Positions 1-7,165 are shown, counted from the first letter of the stretch. The stretch: DNA of 12,818 bases from Deltaproteobacteria bacterium (GCA_016205125.1 JACQJE010000161.1:1-12818); one strand, 5' to 3'. Program-made: numbers and translations. The notes: generated by a model from the sequence alone, not told the origin.

Positions 1-65
1 GCGGCTTTCTTGAAATCTTCAAATACTTGATCTGCTGTTTTGCAGGAAACAATCAGTCGTTTCAT
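1..65 (-). CDS. N-terminal fragment of an unidentified protein (runs off the left edge)
   Basis: Only the first 21 codons are inside the window; they read MKRLIVSCKTADQVFEDFKKA. The ATG at 65-63 is preceded by a GGGGG run seven bases upstream, a reasonable ribosome binding site, so a real start is likely. The opening (a short beta strand, then 'T.DQVFEDFKKA') reminds me of the start of small predicted HTH regulators of the COG4190 type, often found beside toxin-like partners. With 21 residues this is only a guess. It lies 160 bp downstream of the small cysteine-rich gene and on the same strand. Confidence 0.5.
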   Translation of the reverse strand, partial: MKRLIVSCKTADQVFEDFKKA

Positions 66-225
66 ATCTAAACCCCCATATGTTCCACGCCACGTGTCAA
101 TAAAAATGAGACAGTCGTGATGAATTAATTAACGTAGAATCTGATAAGGAAGAGTCTGACGAAAACTGAGGAGATTGAAGACCCCCCTTGAGGATGGGGA
201 GCCGATCACACGAGTACCTTTCCCG

Positions 226-504
226 TTAAGTCAGGGGATACATAAAATAAGGCATGTGCCACCATTCTCCATCTTCGTGCTTGTGGTCGGTTGTGGGCGT
301 CCATAAAAGCTGCCCGTCGGCCCGGCTCACCAGAGAGGGGCTGGGAAAATGGCCGCCTATTTTGGTATCGGGATTTTTCAAATCGCACTGGCACAAAACT
401 GGAACCCATCCATTGTATTTTTCCTCAACGTAACCCCGCAGACGTCCGCAACGTTGGCAGTTGTTTAGATCTTTATTCAGAATTTCTGTCGCGAACCAGC
501 TCAT
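226..504 (-). CDS. small cysteine-rich (zinc-ribbon-like) hypothetical protein
   Basis: This 92-residue protein has no assigned function. It has four cysteines arranged CxxC (C16, C19) and CxC (C38, C40), separated by 18 residues, as expected of a structural zinc site. The C-terminal part ends in an aromatic block with residues W81, W82, H83, P85, Y86 and F87. From memory, small uncharacterised zinc-ribbon proteins with a cysteine-rich first half and a 'W-H-x-PYF' ending occur in many bacterial genomes, which supports this being a real gene. The start ATG at 504 has a weak AGG eight bases upstream; no better start exists. The gene lies 105 bp downstream of tyrS on the same strand, with a possible promoter of its own in the gap. 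There is no signal peptide or membrane segment, so it is presumably cytoplasmic. Confidence 0.65.
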   Translation of the reverse strand: MSWFATEILNKDLNNCQRCGRLRGYVEEKYNGWVPVLCQCDLKNPDTKIGGHFPSPSLVSRADGQLLWTPTTDHKHEDGEWWHMPYFMYPLT

Positions 505-563
505 TGAATGTGCCTGTTATCTCTTTTGTTGGATCCCCCGATCGAATCTGAGAATGACTATAT

Positions 564-592
564 CATATACAGAGAGATTATGGGCGATTCAA
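564..592 (-). promoter_or_regulatory. possible sigma70-type promoter for the small cysteine-rich gene
   Basis: On the minus strand, TTGAAT (592-587) is followed after 17 bases by TATATG (569-564). This fits a -35/-10 pair at modest quality and would start a transcript about 50-55 bases before the ATG at 504. The AT-rich surroundings make a chance match possible. Confidence 0.25.
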
Positions 593-609
593 TTGCAATA
601 TGATCTGTT

Positions 610-1863
610 TTACTTGGACTGGAACTGAATGGAGCGAAACTGACGCTTGCCAACGCGCAGCAATAATTTTTTGCCAGGAGCTTTCTCAGCGCCTTTTGCC
701 GCGCAAGCGATCTCTGCATTCTTATCCCTGATTTTCTGACCGTCAATGGTCACCGCGCCCTGCTGAATCAGCCGGCTGGCATCTGATGTGCTGGATGCAC
801 AGCCCGCCTGAACGAGGAGCTTGCAGATCCAGATCTTCGGACCCTCTGTAGGAATCACAACATTCGGAATATCGTCGGGAAGACCCTCCTCTGAGAAGAT
901 CCTTTCGAATTCGTCATGGGCCTGAGCGGCTGATGCTGATCCGTGAAATTCCGCTACAATTTCTTTCGCCAATTTCACCTTTGCCTCTTTTGGATGCTCT
1001 TTGCCTGATGCAACATCCTGTCGAAGGCGCTGGACTTCCTCAGGGCTTCGATTGGTTAAGAGTTCGTAATAGCGGAACATCAGGTCATCAGAGAGGCTCA
1101 TCACCTTGCCAAACATCTGAGAGGATGTCTCCGTAATGCCGATGTAGTTGTTGAGCGATTTGCTCATTTTCCTGATACCGTCTGTCCCCTCCAGGAGAGG
1201 CATCATCACCGTCACTTGCGGCTCCTGTCCATAAGCGCGCTGAAGCTCTCTTCCGACCAGGAGGTTGAATTTCTGGTCCGTTCCGCCAAGCTCAATATCC
1301 GACTTTAATATGACAGAGTCGTATCCCTGCAGGAGGGGGTAGAACAATTCATGGATACCAATCGCATGACCTTTTTGAAAGCGAATGTGGAAATCATCTC
1401 TCTCCAACATTCTCGCTACGGTGTATTTAGCTGAAAGTTCGATCATCTGCTGTGGAGTGAGTTTTCCAATCCAGTCGTGGTTGTAGGCAAACTCTGTCTG
1501 ATTGGGGTCGAGAATCTTTGTCACTTGGCTCCTGTAAGTTTCTGCATTGCGCGCGACTTCTTCTTCTGTAAGGGCTTTTCGCATTTCCGACTGTCCGGAA
1601 GGATCTCCAATCATTCCGGTAAAGGAACCGACCACAAAGACAATCTTGTGGCCAAGCTCTTGAAACTCACGCATTTTTTTAAGAATAACGACATGACCAA
1701 GGTGAATATCGGGCGCTGAGGGATCAAATCCGGCCTTCACAATGAGAGGTTTTCTTCGAGTGAGTGATCGCTTGAGCTTATCAGCTAATTCCTCTTTCGG
1801 AACAATCTCCACCGTGCGGCGCGCAATAATCTCCAGCTGTTCCTGAACTAAATTTCTTTTCAC
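610..1863 (-). CDS. tyrS: tyrosine--tRNA ligase
   Basis: Attaches tyrosine to tRNA-Tyr using ATP (class Ic aminoacyl-tRNA synthetase, cytoplasmic). From the chosen GTG start the protein is 417 residues, normal for bacterial TyrS. Visible motifs are the class I HLGH signature (54-57), the tyrosine/tRNA-binding blocks YPLLQGYDS (175-183) and GTDQKFN (194-200), the KMSKS loop (232-236) and a C-terminal S4 RNA-binding domain from about residue 345. The HxGH plus KMSKS spelling points to the TyrZ-like subgroup rather than the E. coli-type TyrS. The reading frame stays open 60 codons further upstream, but that stretch lies inside ymdB and has no family resemblance. The GTG at 1863 has AGGA six bases upstream, so it is taken as the start. 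It follows ymdB by 25 bp and is the last housekeeping gene of the zapA-to-tyrS run. Confidence 0.96.
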   Translation of the reverse strand: MKRNLVQEQLEIIARRTVEIVPKEELADKLKRSLTRRKPLIVKAGFDPSAPDIHLGHVVILKKMREFQELGHKIVFVVGSFTGMIGDPSGQSEMRKALTEEEVARNAETYRSQVTKILDPNQTEFAYNHDWIGKLTPQQMIELSAKYTVARMLERDDFHIRFQKGHAIGIHELFYPLLQGYDSVILKSDIELGGTDQKFNLLVGRELQRAYGQEPQVTVMMPLLEGTDGIRKMSKSLNNYIGITETSSQMFGKVMSLSDDLMFRYYELLTNRSPEEVQRLRQDVASGKEHPKEAKVKLAKEIVAEFHGSASAAQAHDEFERIFSEEGLPDDIPNVVIPTEGPKIWICKLLVQAGCASSTSDASRLIQQGAVTIDGQKIRDKNAEIACAAKGAEKAPGKKLLLRVGKRQFRSIQFQSK

Positions 1864-1869
1864 TTTGAA

Positions 1870-1873
1870 TCCT
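1870..1873 (-). promoter_or_regulatory. ribosome binding site that fixes the tyrS GTG start
   Basis: AGGA on the minus strand, six bases before GTG at 1863 and inside the 25-bp gap after ymdB. It supports a 417-residue TyrS over a 477-residue version overlapping ymdB. Confidence 0.7.
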
Positions 1874-1888
1874 AATGGCAAATTTTTG

Positions 1889-2689
1889 TCAGGGATGCCA
1901 CGGCTCATTAAAACGCTCGATGCGAAGACATCGCCCGCTCTTCTCATCGACTTCGAGGGATACCCCCCTGATGTGGACATCCTCATGACCGACGTCGAAA
2001 CGGACTTTTCTCTTCGAGAGAAACCGAAATAACATCTTGTCAATGTTCATTCCAATGACCGATCGCTCTGGACCGCACATGCCGGCATCTGTAATATAGC
2101 CGGTTCCTCCTTCCAAAAGAGTTTCATCAGCAGTCTGAACGTGGGTATGGGAACCGAGAACAGCAGTCGCTTTCCCCGCAAAAAACCAGCCGGCCGCTCT
2201 CTTCTCAGAGGTCGTCTCCGCGTGAAAATCGATAATGACAACCGGCGTCTTCTGGAGCGCCTCATCGACTAACTTCTCTCCCACTGCAAAGGGGCAATCG
2301 ATCGCCTCCATAAAGGTTCTCCCCATCAAATTGATGACGGCAACGCTCACATCAGATTGTTTGACAGGCGCAATCACCATCCCCAGGCCGGGTGTCGGAT
2401 ATTTGGGATAATTGGGGTAATTTGCCGGCCTAAGGAGAAGCGGCAATTTTGAGAGATACTCTTCGGTCCCCTTCTGGTCCCAGATATGATTACCAGAGGT
2501 GAGGACATCGATCCCCGCCGCCAACAGTTCATCGCCGATTTGGGCGGTAACACCAAATCCAGCTGCGGCATTCTCTGCATTGGCGATAATAAAGTCCCAT
2601 GAAAAGCGCTTCTTCAATTCTGCGCTCTTTGCAACGACGGCGTTTCTCCCCGGTTTGCCGACGATATCCCCCATGAAACCGATTCGCAT
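1889..2689 (-). CDS. ymdB: YmdB/TIGR00282-family metallophosphoesterase (cyclic-nucleotide phosphodiesterase)
   Basis: A 266-residue calcineurin-like metallophosphoesterase of the YmdB family. In Bacillus, YmdB hydrolyses 2',3'-cyclic nucleotides and affects biofilm and motility decisions; the substrate here is inferred. With the ATG at 2689 as residue 1, the metal ligands fall at D8, E39, N40, N67 and H68, the same numbers I recall for B. subtilis YmdB, followed by H156, H181 and H183 in DFHAE and GSHTH. That match fixes the start: the open frame extends 14 codons further into rny but without family similarity. The rny stop (TAG, 2693-2691) ends one base before this ATG, and the AGGAGA ribosome site lies in the last codons of rny, so the two genes are probably translationally coupled. 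The link to RNA turnover (RNase Y) fits a cyclic-phosphate-processing role. Confidence 0.93.
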   Translation of the reverse strand: MRIGFMGDIVGKPGRNAVVAKSAELKKRFSWDFIIANAENAAAGFGVTAQIGDELLAAGIDVLTSGNHIWDQKGTEEYLSKLPLLLRPANYPNYPKYPTPGLGMVIAPVKQSDVSVAVINLMGRTFMEAIDCPFAVGEKLVDEALQKTPVVIIDFHAETTSEKRAAGWFFAGKATAVLGSHTHVQTADETLLEGGTGYITDAGMCGPERSVIGMNIDKMLFRFLSKRKVRFDVGHEDVHIRGVSLEVDEKSGRCLRIERFNEPWHP

Positions 2690-2690
2690 C

Positions 2691-4286
2691 CTATTTCTCC
2701 TGCGGCAGCTGGGCGGTCTCTCCTGTTCCAACAGATTGCTTCGTCATCTTCGTAAAAATGACCTCAATTTGATTCTCTCCCGAGAGGCGCTGTGTCAAAG
2801 CATCTTCAATATCCCTTTCGATCCCTTCTCTCCCGGACACATCTTCCACAGCCGTCTCCACAAAAACTTTCAAAATGCGGCCTGTTTTTATTACAAACGC
2901 GCGTTCGACTCCATCGATGGCCGCATAGTTCTCCAACTCCTTGAGGCGCTCAACCGCCTCCCCAGAAGCATGCTTCCTGGCTCCCGCTCTTTGCTCGGAT
3001 AATCTGTTCGCTCCCCTCACAACAGAGACGAGCAGGACATCGGTTCTTTCATCAGTCTCATGAAGCGCGATGCTGTCAGCGATTTCTTCACTTTCGCCAT
3101 ATTGACGGACTGCTTTTGCTCCCGCCGCCGCATGCTGACGATCGGAAACCCCATCGAGGGCTCTTCCAATGTCATGCAAAAGTCCGGCCCGAAAAGCCTT
3201 CTGAACATCAAGACCCAACTCTGCTGCAATTAAGCGGGATAAACGAGCCACTTCCAGGGAGTGTTCATAGAGATTCTGACCTTCTCCCTGCCGAAACTTC
3301 AACATTCCGACCAAACGAACTAATTCTTTCGGAAGATCATGAATTGCCCCTTCGAAAGCCGCTTGCTCTCCCAATTCAACAAAGAGCTTCTCCACTTCAG
3401 CTTGAGCATGGATGACCTCTTCTTCAATCCGCGCCGGATGAATTTTTCCATCATCAATCAACTTCTCCAGCGCGCGCGCCGCAATCTCCCTTCGGAGAGG
3501 ATCGAATCCGGTAATCAGCAGAATCTCAGGCGTCTCATCAATCACGATACTGACACCCGCCGCAGCTTCGAGAGCACGAATATTTCTCCCCTCCCTTCCA
3601 ATAATTCTCCCTTTCATCTCCTCGTTCGGAAGCTTGACGATACTGATCGACCGCTCCGGCAGTACTGCGTGTGCGTAGCGCTCGATTGCTGACGTGAGCA
3701 GACGCCTCGCCTTACCCTCTGCCGTGCGTTTCGCCTCCTCTTCCAGATTTTGAGATAATCTCAACTTTTCCTTTTTGATAGCCTCTTCGAATGAACGCAT
3801 CAGTTCTGCGCGCGCCTCACTTGAAGAGATTTGACTCGCCTGTTCAAGTTTTCTCACTAGGCGGCTTTGTAAATCTTTACACCTGTTTTCCAAAACTGCC
3901 GCTCTCGATTGCTGTTCTTGCACTGCTGTCTCTCTCCTGACCACCTCTTTTTCTTTCTTGCAGAGATACTCTCCCTGCAGACAAATTTCCTTATCTTTCT
4001 GATCGAGGGCATCCTGAGTCCGATTCAGCTCAGCAAGGCGATCGAAATGAAGCTGTTCTATCTTTGCGCTCGCTTTTGCTTCATATTCTTCGATATTCTT
4101 CTTCCCTGTTTCCTCAATTTTAAATGCGGTTCTCCTCGCTTCCCGGATGATTTCCTGCGCGCATTCTCTCGCGGCATTATTTTTTTGCTCCACAAAAGAG
4201 CGGCGCCACCGCCATCCCAAAAAAAGACCCAGAAGACAAATGAACCCAACAATTAAAATCAGGGGCAGAGCGTGAAATGTGATCAT
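2691..4286 (-). CDS. rny: ribonuclease Y (membrane-anchored endoribonuclease) with divergent HD active site
   Basis: RNase Y starts mRNA decay by internal cleavage and sits at the inner membrane. The 531-residue product has the usual layout: a membrane segment at about 6-24, a long charged coiled coil (about 30-205), a KH RNA-binding domain with GRIIGREGRN (227-235 core), and an HD domain with H342 and H371-D372. Length matches the family (about 520). The HD domain is unusual: where typical members read HHGD and later ADALSAARPGAR, this one has HETD (H409, E410) and ANRLSEQRAGAR, so the expected last metal-ligand Asp aligns with N427. It also has a short extra C-terminal tail. The start is ATG 4286 with a GGGGGA ribosome site; a TTG directly before it is less well spaced. 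It lies 12 bp after the cyclo-ligase gene and 1 bp before ymdB. Confidence 0.93.
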   Translation of the reverse strand: MITFHALPLILIVGFICLLGLFLGWRWRRSFVEQKNNAARECAQEIIREARRTAFKIEETGKKNIEEYEAKASAKIEQLHFDRLAELNRTQDALDQKDKEICLQGEYLCKKEKEVVRRETAVQEQQSRAAVLENRCKDLQSRLVRKLEQASQISSSEARAELMRSFEEAIKKEKLRLSQNLEEEAKRTAEGKARRLLTSAIERYAHAVLPERSISIVKLPNEEMKGRIIGREGRNIRALEAAAGVSIVIDETPEILLITGFDPLRREIAARALEKLIDDGKIHPARIEEEVIHAQAEVEKLFVELGEQAAFEGAIHDLPKELVRLVGMLKFRQGEGQNLYEHSLEVARLSRLIAAELGLDVQKAFRAGLLHDIGRALDGVSDRQHAAAGAKAVRQYGESEEIADSIALHETDERTDVLLVSVVRGANRLSEQRAGARKHASGEAVERLKELENYAAIDGVERAFVIKTGRILKVFVETAVEDVSGREGIERDIEDALTQRLSGENQIEVIFTKMTKQSVGTGETAQLPQEK

Positions 4287-4298
4287 CAAATCCCCCTT

Positions 4299-4862
4299 TT
4301 ACCAACAGTCAATCCGTTCGGACTCCGTCACGATCCGGCCGACGTTGACATCATGGTGAGCCCACGGCAGAGAGGAGACAACCTGGAATGCGTAAGCAAG
4401 TCCAATGAGCCGGTGTCTCTCCATACCTATGAGCGTATGATCATAATGTCCGTGTCCATAACCGAGCCGATATCCCTGCACATCAAATGCGAGGCCAGGC
4501 AGGAAAAAAAGGTCGATATGATCAGTGGAAACTTCGCGTCTCTTGTCAGCTTTCGGCTCAAAAAGAGATTTTCTCCGTTCCAACTCCTGGAGGCTGTCAA
4601 CCTGGAAAAACTTGAGAATTTTTGAATTTTCGATTCGACGCGGATAAACAATTTTAATGTGCGCTTTCTTGGGAAGCTTGAAAAGACGCTCGGTGGCCAC
4701 CTCCCCTCGAAAAGGATGATAGAGTGCAATCACGTCGGGATGAATCTCCTTCAATAATTCATACGCGCTTTTCTGGATGAGGTTCGACGCTTTTTGAGCC
4801 TGTTGCGGGCGAAGGGATTGACGGCGCTCAAGGAAGGCGCTGCGCAACTGTTCCTTCGTCAT
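4299..4862 (-). CDS. ygfA: 5-formyltetrahydrofolate cyclo-ligase
   Basis: Converts 5-formyl-THF to 5,10-methenyl-THF with ATP, returning folate to the one-carbon pool (cytoplasm). The 187-residue length is typical. Visible family features are an N-terminal R/K-rich helix (LRSAFLERRQSLRP), YHPFRGEVAT (48-57) with the conserved Glu, FEP (101-103), and the nucleotide-binding loop LPGLAFD...YGHGHYD (121-141). The last motif is usually GxGxGYYDR; here it is GYGHGHYDH, a mild variation. GGAGG five bases before the ATG gives a strong ribosome site. The neighbour upstream is zapA, as in many proteobacteria where zapA and this gene flank 6S RNA. Here the gap holds a MITE-like palindrome instead, ending about 37 bases before the start. 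Confidence 0.92.
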   Translation of the reverse strand: MTKEQLRSAFLERRQSLRPQQAQKASNLIQKSAYELLKEIHPDVIALYHPFRGEVATERLFKLPKKAHIKIVYPRRIENSKILKFFQVDSLQELERRKSLFEPKADKRREVSTDHIDLFFLPGLAFDVQGYRLGYGHGHYDHTLIGMERHRLIGLAYAFQVVSSLPWAHHDVNVGRIVTESERIDCW

Positions 4863-4895
4863 CGGTCCCTCCAGGAGAAGATTAAGAAGATATAC

Positions 4896-4899
4896 CTAT
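4896..4899. repeat. probable target-site duplication, left copy (CTAT)
   Basis: CTAT directly left of the palindromic element; the same four bases follow the element at 5032-5035. A four-base match can occur by chance, but it sits exactly at the ends of the inverted repeats. Confidence 0.45.
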
Positions 4900-5031
4900 T
4901 TAGTATAGTGAGTCATAAATATCTTTACTTCTGGTTGTCATTCTGAGCGAAGCGAAGAATCCAGATCCTTCGGCTGCGCCTCAGGATGACAATTTATAAT
5001 AAGTAAAGAAGCGTTAGACTCACTACACTAG
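4900..5031. mobile_element. 132-bp MITE-like palindromic element between zapA and the cyclo-ligase gene
   Basis: The element is almost self-complementary from end to end. The termini TAGTATAGTGAGTC (4901-4914) and GACTCACTACACTA (5017-5030) pair with one mismatch. A second pair, TCTTTACTT (4922-4930) with AAGTAAAGA (5001-5009), lies inside. The core from about 4936 to 4992 is an imperfect hairpin whose left arm contains TTGTCATTCTGAG and right arm CTCAGGATGACAA. No coding sequence fits inside. The core resembles a dispersed repeat I remember from many unrelated bacterial genomes (GTCATTCTGAGCGAAGCGAAG). CTAT flanks both ends. A non-autonomous transposon derivative (MITE) is the best reading; if the terminal TA pairs are instead the duplicated target, an IS630-like parent is possible. 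When transcribed in either direction it would form a long hairpin, which could affect expression of the downstream genes. Confidence 0.75.
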
Positions 5032-5035
5032 CTAT
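5032..5035. repeat. probable target-site duplication, right copy (CTAT)
   Basis: CTAT immediately right of the palindromic element, matching 4896-4899. Confidence 0.45.
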
Positions 5036-5068
5036 TGTTGCACAAAATCAGGCGGGATTAATGAAGGC

Positions 5069-5380
5069 CTACTGCTTTTGCTGAGCAATCTGACTCTCAA
5101 GCTTTTTGATGAGTTCTTCAACCTTTTTAATGGACTCTTCTCTCAGCTTTCGCTGTTCCTGAGCAAACATAAAAAACTCTTCTGCAATGTTTAAAGCAGT
5201 CAAAATTGCCAGACGGTGTAACGAAGCCGTCTGTCCCTTTTTACCAACTTCTCTTAATTTTTCATCGACATACCGGGCCACAGCCTGAATATGCTCCACC
5301 CCTGCGGATTCGTGGAGTATCGCGTATTGCTGGCCCCCGATGTTGACATTAACTGTCTGAAGTTGTTCCCGATCAACCAT
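5069..5380 (-). CDS. zapA: cell division protein ZapA
   Basis: ZapA binds and bundles FtsZ filaments at the division ring. The 103-residue protein starts with the family's beta-hairpin signature (VNVNIGGQQYAIL, about 10-22), followed by the dimer helix region (VEHIQAVARYVDEKLREV) and LHRLAILTALNIAEEFF, and ends in a charged coiled coil (about 70-103) rich in Lys, Glu and Gln. Length and layout match the family. The ATG at 5380 has AAGG six bases upstream. It is the first gene of the zapA-cyclo-ligase-rny-ymdB-tyrS series, but the MITE-like insert separates it from the rest by 206 bp. A 116-bp gap with a small hairpin lies upstream. Confidence 0.93.
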   Translation of the reverse strand: MVDREQLQTVNVNIGGQQYAILHESAGVEHIQAVARYVDEKLREVGKKGQTASLHRLAILTALNIAEEFFMFAQEQRKLREESIKKVEELIKKLESQIAQQKQ

Positions 5381-5400
5381 AATCCACCTTCTTCACTAAC

Positions 5401-5418
5401 CCCTGCTATCTATCAGGG
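5401..5418 (-). promoter_or_regulatory. small hairpin in the zapA leader
   Basis: CCCTG and CAGGG pair around an eight-base loop, 21 bases before the zapA start. The stem is only five base pairs and is not followed by a T-run on either strand, so it is not a clear terminator. It could be a leader structure or chance. Confidence 0.25.
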
Positions 5419-5496
5419 CTAACTGACGATTTTGTGACAAAACAATAGCGTCTGCCAGACTAGTATAACTTCACCTGAACTGTCAAATCTTTTCTG

Positions 5497-7122
5497 CTAC
5501 TTCTCGCCAGCCTCTTCCGGGAAACCGTAGAGAATCGGATAAGCCATATTGCACATATAGGAGTTTACCCTCCGAAGATTCGCCAATAGATCGAGGTGTA
5601 TCGCGCTGGTATCAATCGTTTCTTTCAGCCCCTCATGCAAACGCTGGATATGATTACTGCGAAACTTTTCTTCAAGATGGCGAATCTGCTCTTTCTGGCG
5701 CAGTAATTTTCTAGCCAAGTTCACATCTCCCGATGCGAATGTTGACATAGCGAGCTGGAAAGTCTCCAGCACCTGTTCGTGAAATTCGCGAATCTCCTTC
5801 ATCCCCTGCCTGGAAAACTCAAACCGATTTACAATCTTCTTCTCTGCCTGTTCTAATATGATACTGCTAATCACATCACCCACATTTTCGAGGTTGCTCG
5901 ACATCGTGATGAGATTGAGCTCTTCCCTCCCCTGCTCCTCACTCAGATCTTTGAGCGAAAGTTTGACAAGAAAGAGTTTGATTTCCCGATCGAGCAGGTC
6001 AACCTGATCGTCCTTCTCCGCAATGCGATCGATCAGATCGAGATTGTTTGTTCTAAAGGGCTCAATGCAATCGCGAAGCATCTCGTAAACGATGTCGCTC
6101 ATTCGGAGAATCTCCCGTCGTGCCTGTCCATAAGCAAAGGGAGGACTCTCCAGGGTCTTTTCATCCAGATAGAGGGGTTTGAAAGCCGCCCCCTCTTCTC
6201 GAATCGGAAAAAGGCGGACAATGCTTTTTGCCCCTAATGAAATGAGGGGATAGAAGAAAATTCCGAGAGCGAGGTTAAAAAGGGTGTGGAAATTGGCGAT
6301 TTGGCGCGCCACTTCTCCAGAAGTGAGACTGCAGAAATGCGCAAAATAATTCATGAAAGGAAAGAACAGCGCCACTCCCAATGCCTTCACGAGAAAATGA
6401 GCCCATGCGACCTGCCTCCCCTGAACCGCGGTGCCGAGACTCGCTAAAATTGCTGTGGAACCTGTCCCAAGATTTGCCCCCAAAACAATGGGGAGGGCCT
6501 CGTCAATATTGAGCACTCCAGACATGCCGAGCGAAATGGCCAAGCCGATAGTCGCGGCGCTGCTGTGGATCAGGCCAGTAAAAGCGGCTGATAAGAGGAG
6601 AGACCAGATCGGATAGGCTGTGATGAAGTCGAGAATTGAACGAAAGAGTGGGAGCTCTCCCACATGCGTCGCAGACTGGGTCATCAACTGAATTCCATAA
6701 AACACAAAACCAAAGCCGAGAACGGCAAGCGCGACCGGTTTTAGCCGCTTTTTAATCAACCACTGAAAGAGAAAACCAACCACAACCAGCAGAAGGCTGT
6801 ATTCATGGATCCGGAAAGCAATAATCTGAACAGTGACAGTGCTTCCTACCATTGCACCCAGGATAACGGCCATCACCTGCTGAAGGGTGATGAGCCCCGC
6901 GCCAGCAAGGCTGACGAGCATCACCGACGTCGCGGTGCTCCCCTGCATGGCGATCGTCATGAGAAACCCGGTTGCCACACCGTAAATCCTGCGTTTGGTC
7001 AGGCGGGAAACAACAGCCTGGAGACGGCCTCCAGCAAATTTCTGGAGGTTGCTTGAAACCACTTGCATGCCGTAGACAAAGAGGCAGAGACCGCCGATGA
7101 AATTGACAAAAGAGAGACCCAT
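5497..7122 (-). CDS. Na+/phosphate cotransporter family protein with C-terminal PhoU-like domain
   Basis: Inner-membrane transporter of the Na/Pi-cotransporter (NptA/YjbB-like) family. The first 320 or so residues hold the two inverted repeats of the family: QGSTATSVM (60-68) with GAMVGSTVT (89-97), and HSSAAT (186-191) with GANLGTGSTA (215-224), between hydrophobic membrane segments. From about residue 340 the protein is soluble and helical with heptad-like charge patterns (IRLSDIVYEML-type, 'LENVGDVIS'), matching PhoU-like domains that cap these transporters. Phosphate transport or export is inferred from the family. Start choice: ATG at 7122 has GGGA six bases upstream (541 residues); ATG 7134 and TTG 7146 are in frame but have no clear ribosome site. 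It is divergent from waaA. The gap to zapA is 116 bp with no evident terminator, so some read-through is possible. Confidence 0.87.
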   Translation of the reverse strand: MGLSFVNFIGGLCLFVYGMQVVSSNLQKFAGGRLQAVVSRLTKRRIYGVATGFLMTIAMQGSTATSVMLVSLAGAGLITLQQVMAVILGAMVGSTVTVQIIAFRIHEYSLLLVVVGFLFQWLIKKRLKPVALAVLGFGFVFYGIQLMTQSATHVGELPLFRSILDFITAYPIWSLLLSAAFTGLIHSSAATIGLAISLGMSGVLNIDEALPIVLGANLGTGSTAILASLGTAVQGRQVAWAHFLVKALGVALFFPFMNYFAHFCSLTSGEVARQIANFHTLFNLALGIFFYPLISLGAKSIVRLFPIREEGAAFKPLYLDEKTLESPPFAYGQARREILRMSDIVYEMLRDCIEPFRTNNLDLIDRIAEKDDQVDLLDREIKLFLVKLSLKDLSEEQGREELNLITMSSNLENVGDVISSIILEQAEKKIVNRFEFSRQGMKEIREFHEQVLETFQLAMSTFASGDVNLARKLLRQKEQIRHLEEKFRSNHIQRLHEGLKETIDTSAIHLDLLANLRRVNSYMCNMAYPILYGFPEEAGEK

Positions 7123-7147
7123 TGCGATTCCCATGTGAGAAAGCAAT

Positions 7148-7165
7148 GACTGCGCAGACTGCGCT
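7148..7165. repeat. tandem 9-base repeat in the leader of the phosphate transporter gene
   Basis: GACTGCGCA followed at once by GACTGCGCT, in the untranslated leader upstream of the chosen start. Two adjacent copies could be a regulator site or chance. Confidence 0.3.

Noticed and set aside
181..200. Possible terminator after the small cysteine-rich gene (CCCC/GGGG with an eight-base loop).
   Set aside because: The stem is short with a large loop and has no T-run on the relevant strand.
66..225. Search for a small gene or RNA in the 160-bp gap at the left edge.
   Set aside because: No coding frame or strong structure was seen; TTGACA at 101-96 (minus strand) has no -10 at a workable distance.
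1864..2043. A 60-codon upstream extension of tyrS overlapping ymdB.
   Set aside because: It has no TyrS similarity, lies over the well-conserved end of ymdB, and the GTG at 1863 has a good ribosome site.
2499..3002. Plus-strand open frame of 167 codons across the ymdB/rny junction.
   Set aside because: It is antisense to two clear genes and has no recognisable domain or ribosome site.
4900..5031. The palindrome read as an intrinsic terminator for zapA or as 6S RNA.
   Set aside because: It is far longer than a terminator, has no T-run after the core, and has matching outer termini with flanking CTAT, which fits a mobile element better; it lacks the open central bulge expected of 6S RNA.
5457..5486. 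Possible zapA promoter: TTGACA on the minus strand at 5486-5481.
   Set aside because: The nearest -10-like sequence, TATACT, is only 13 bases away, and TAGTCT at 18 bases is poor. The -35 match alone is not enough.
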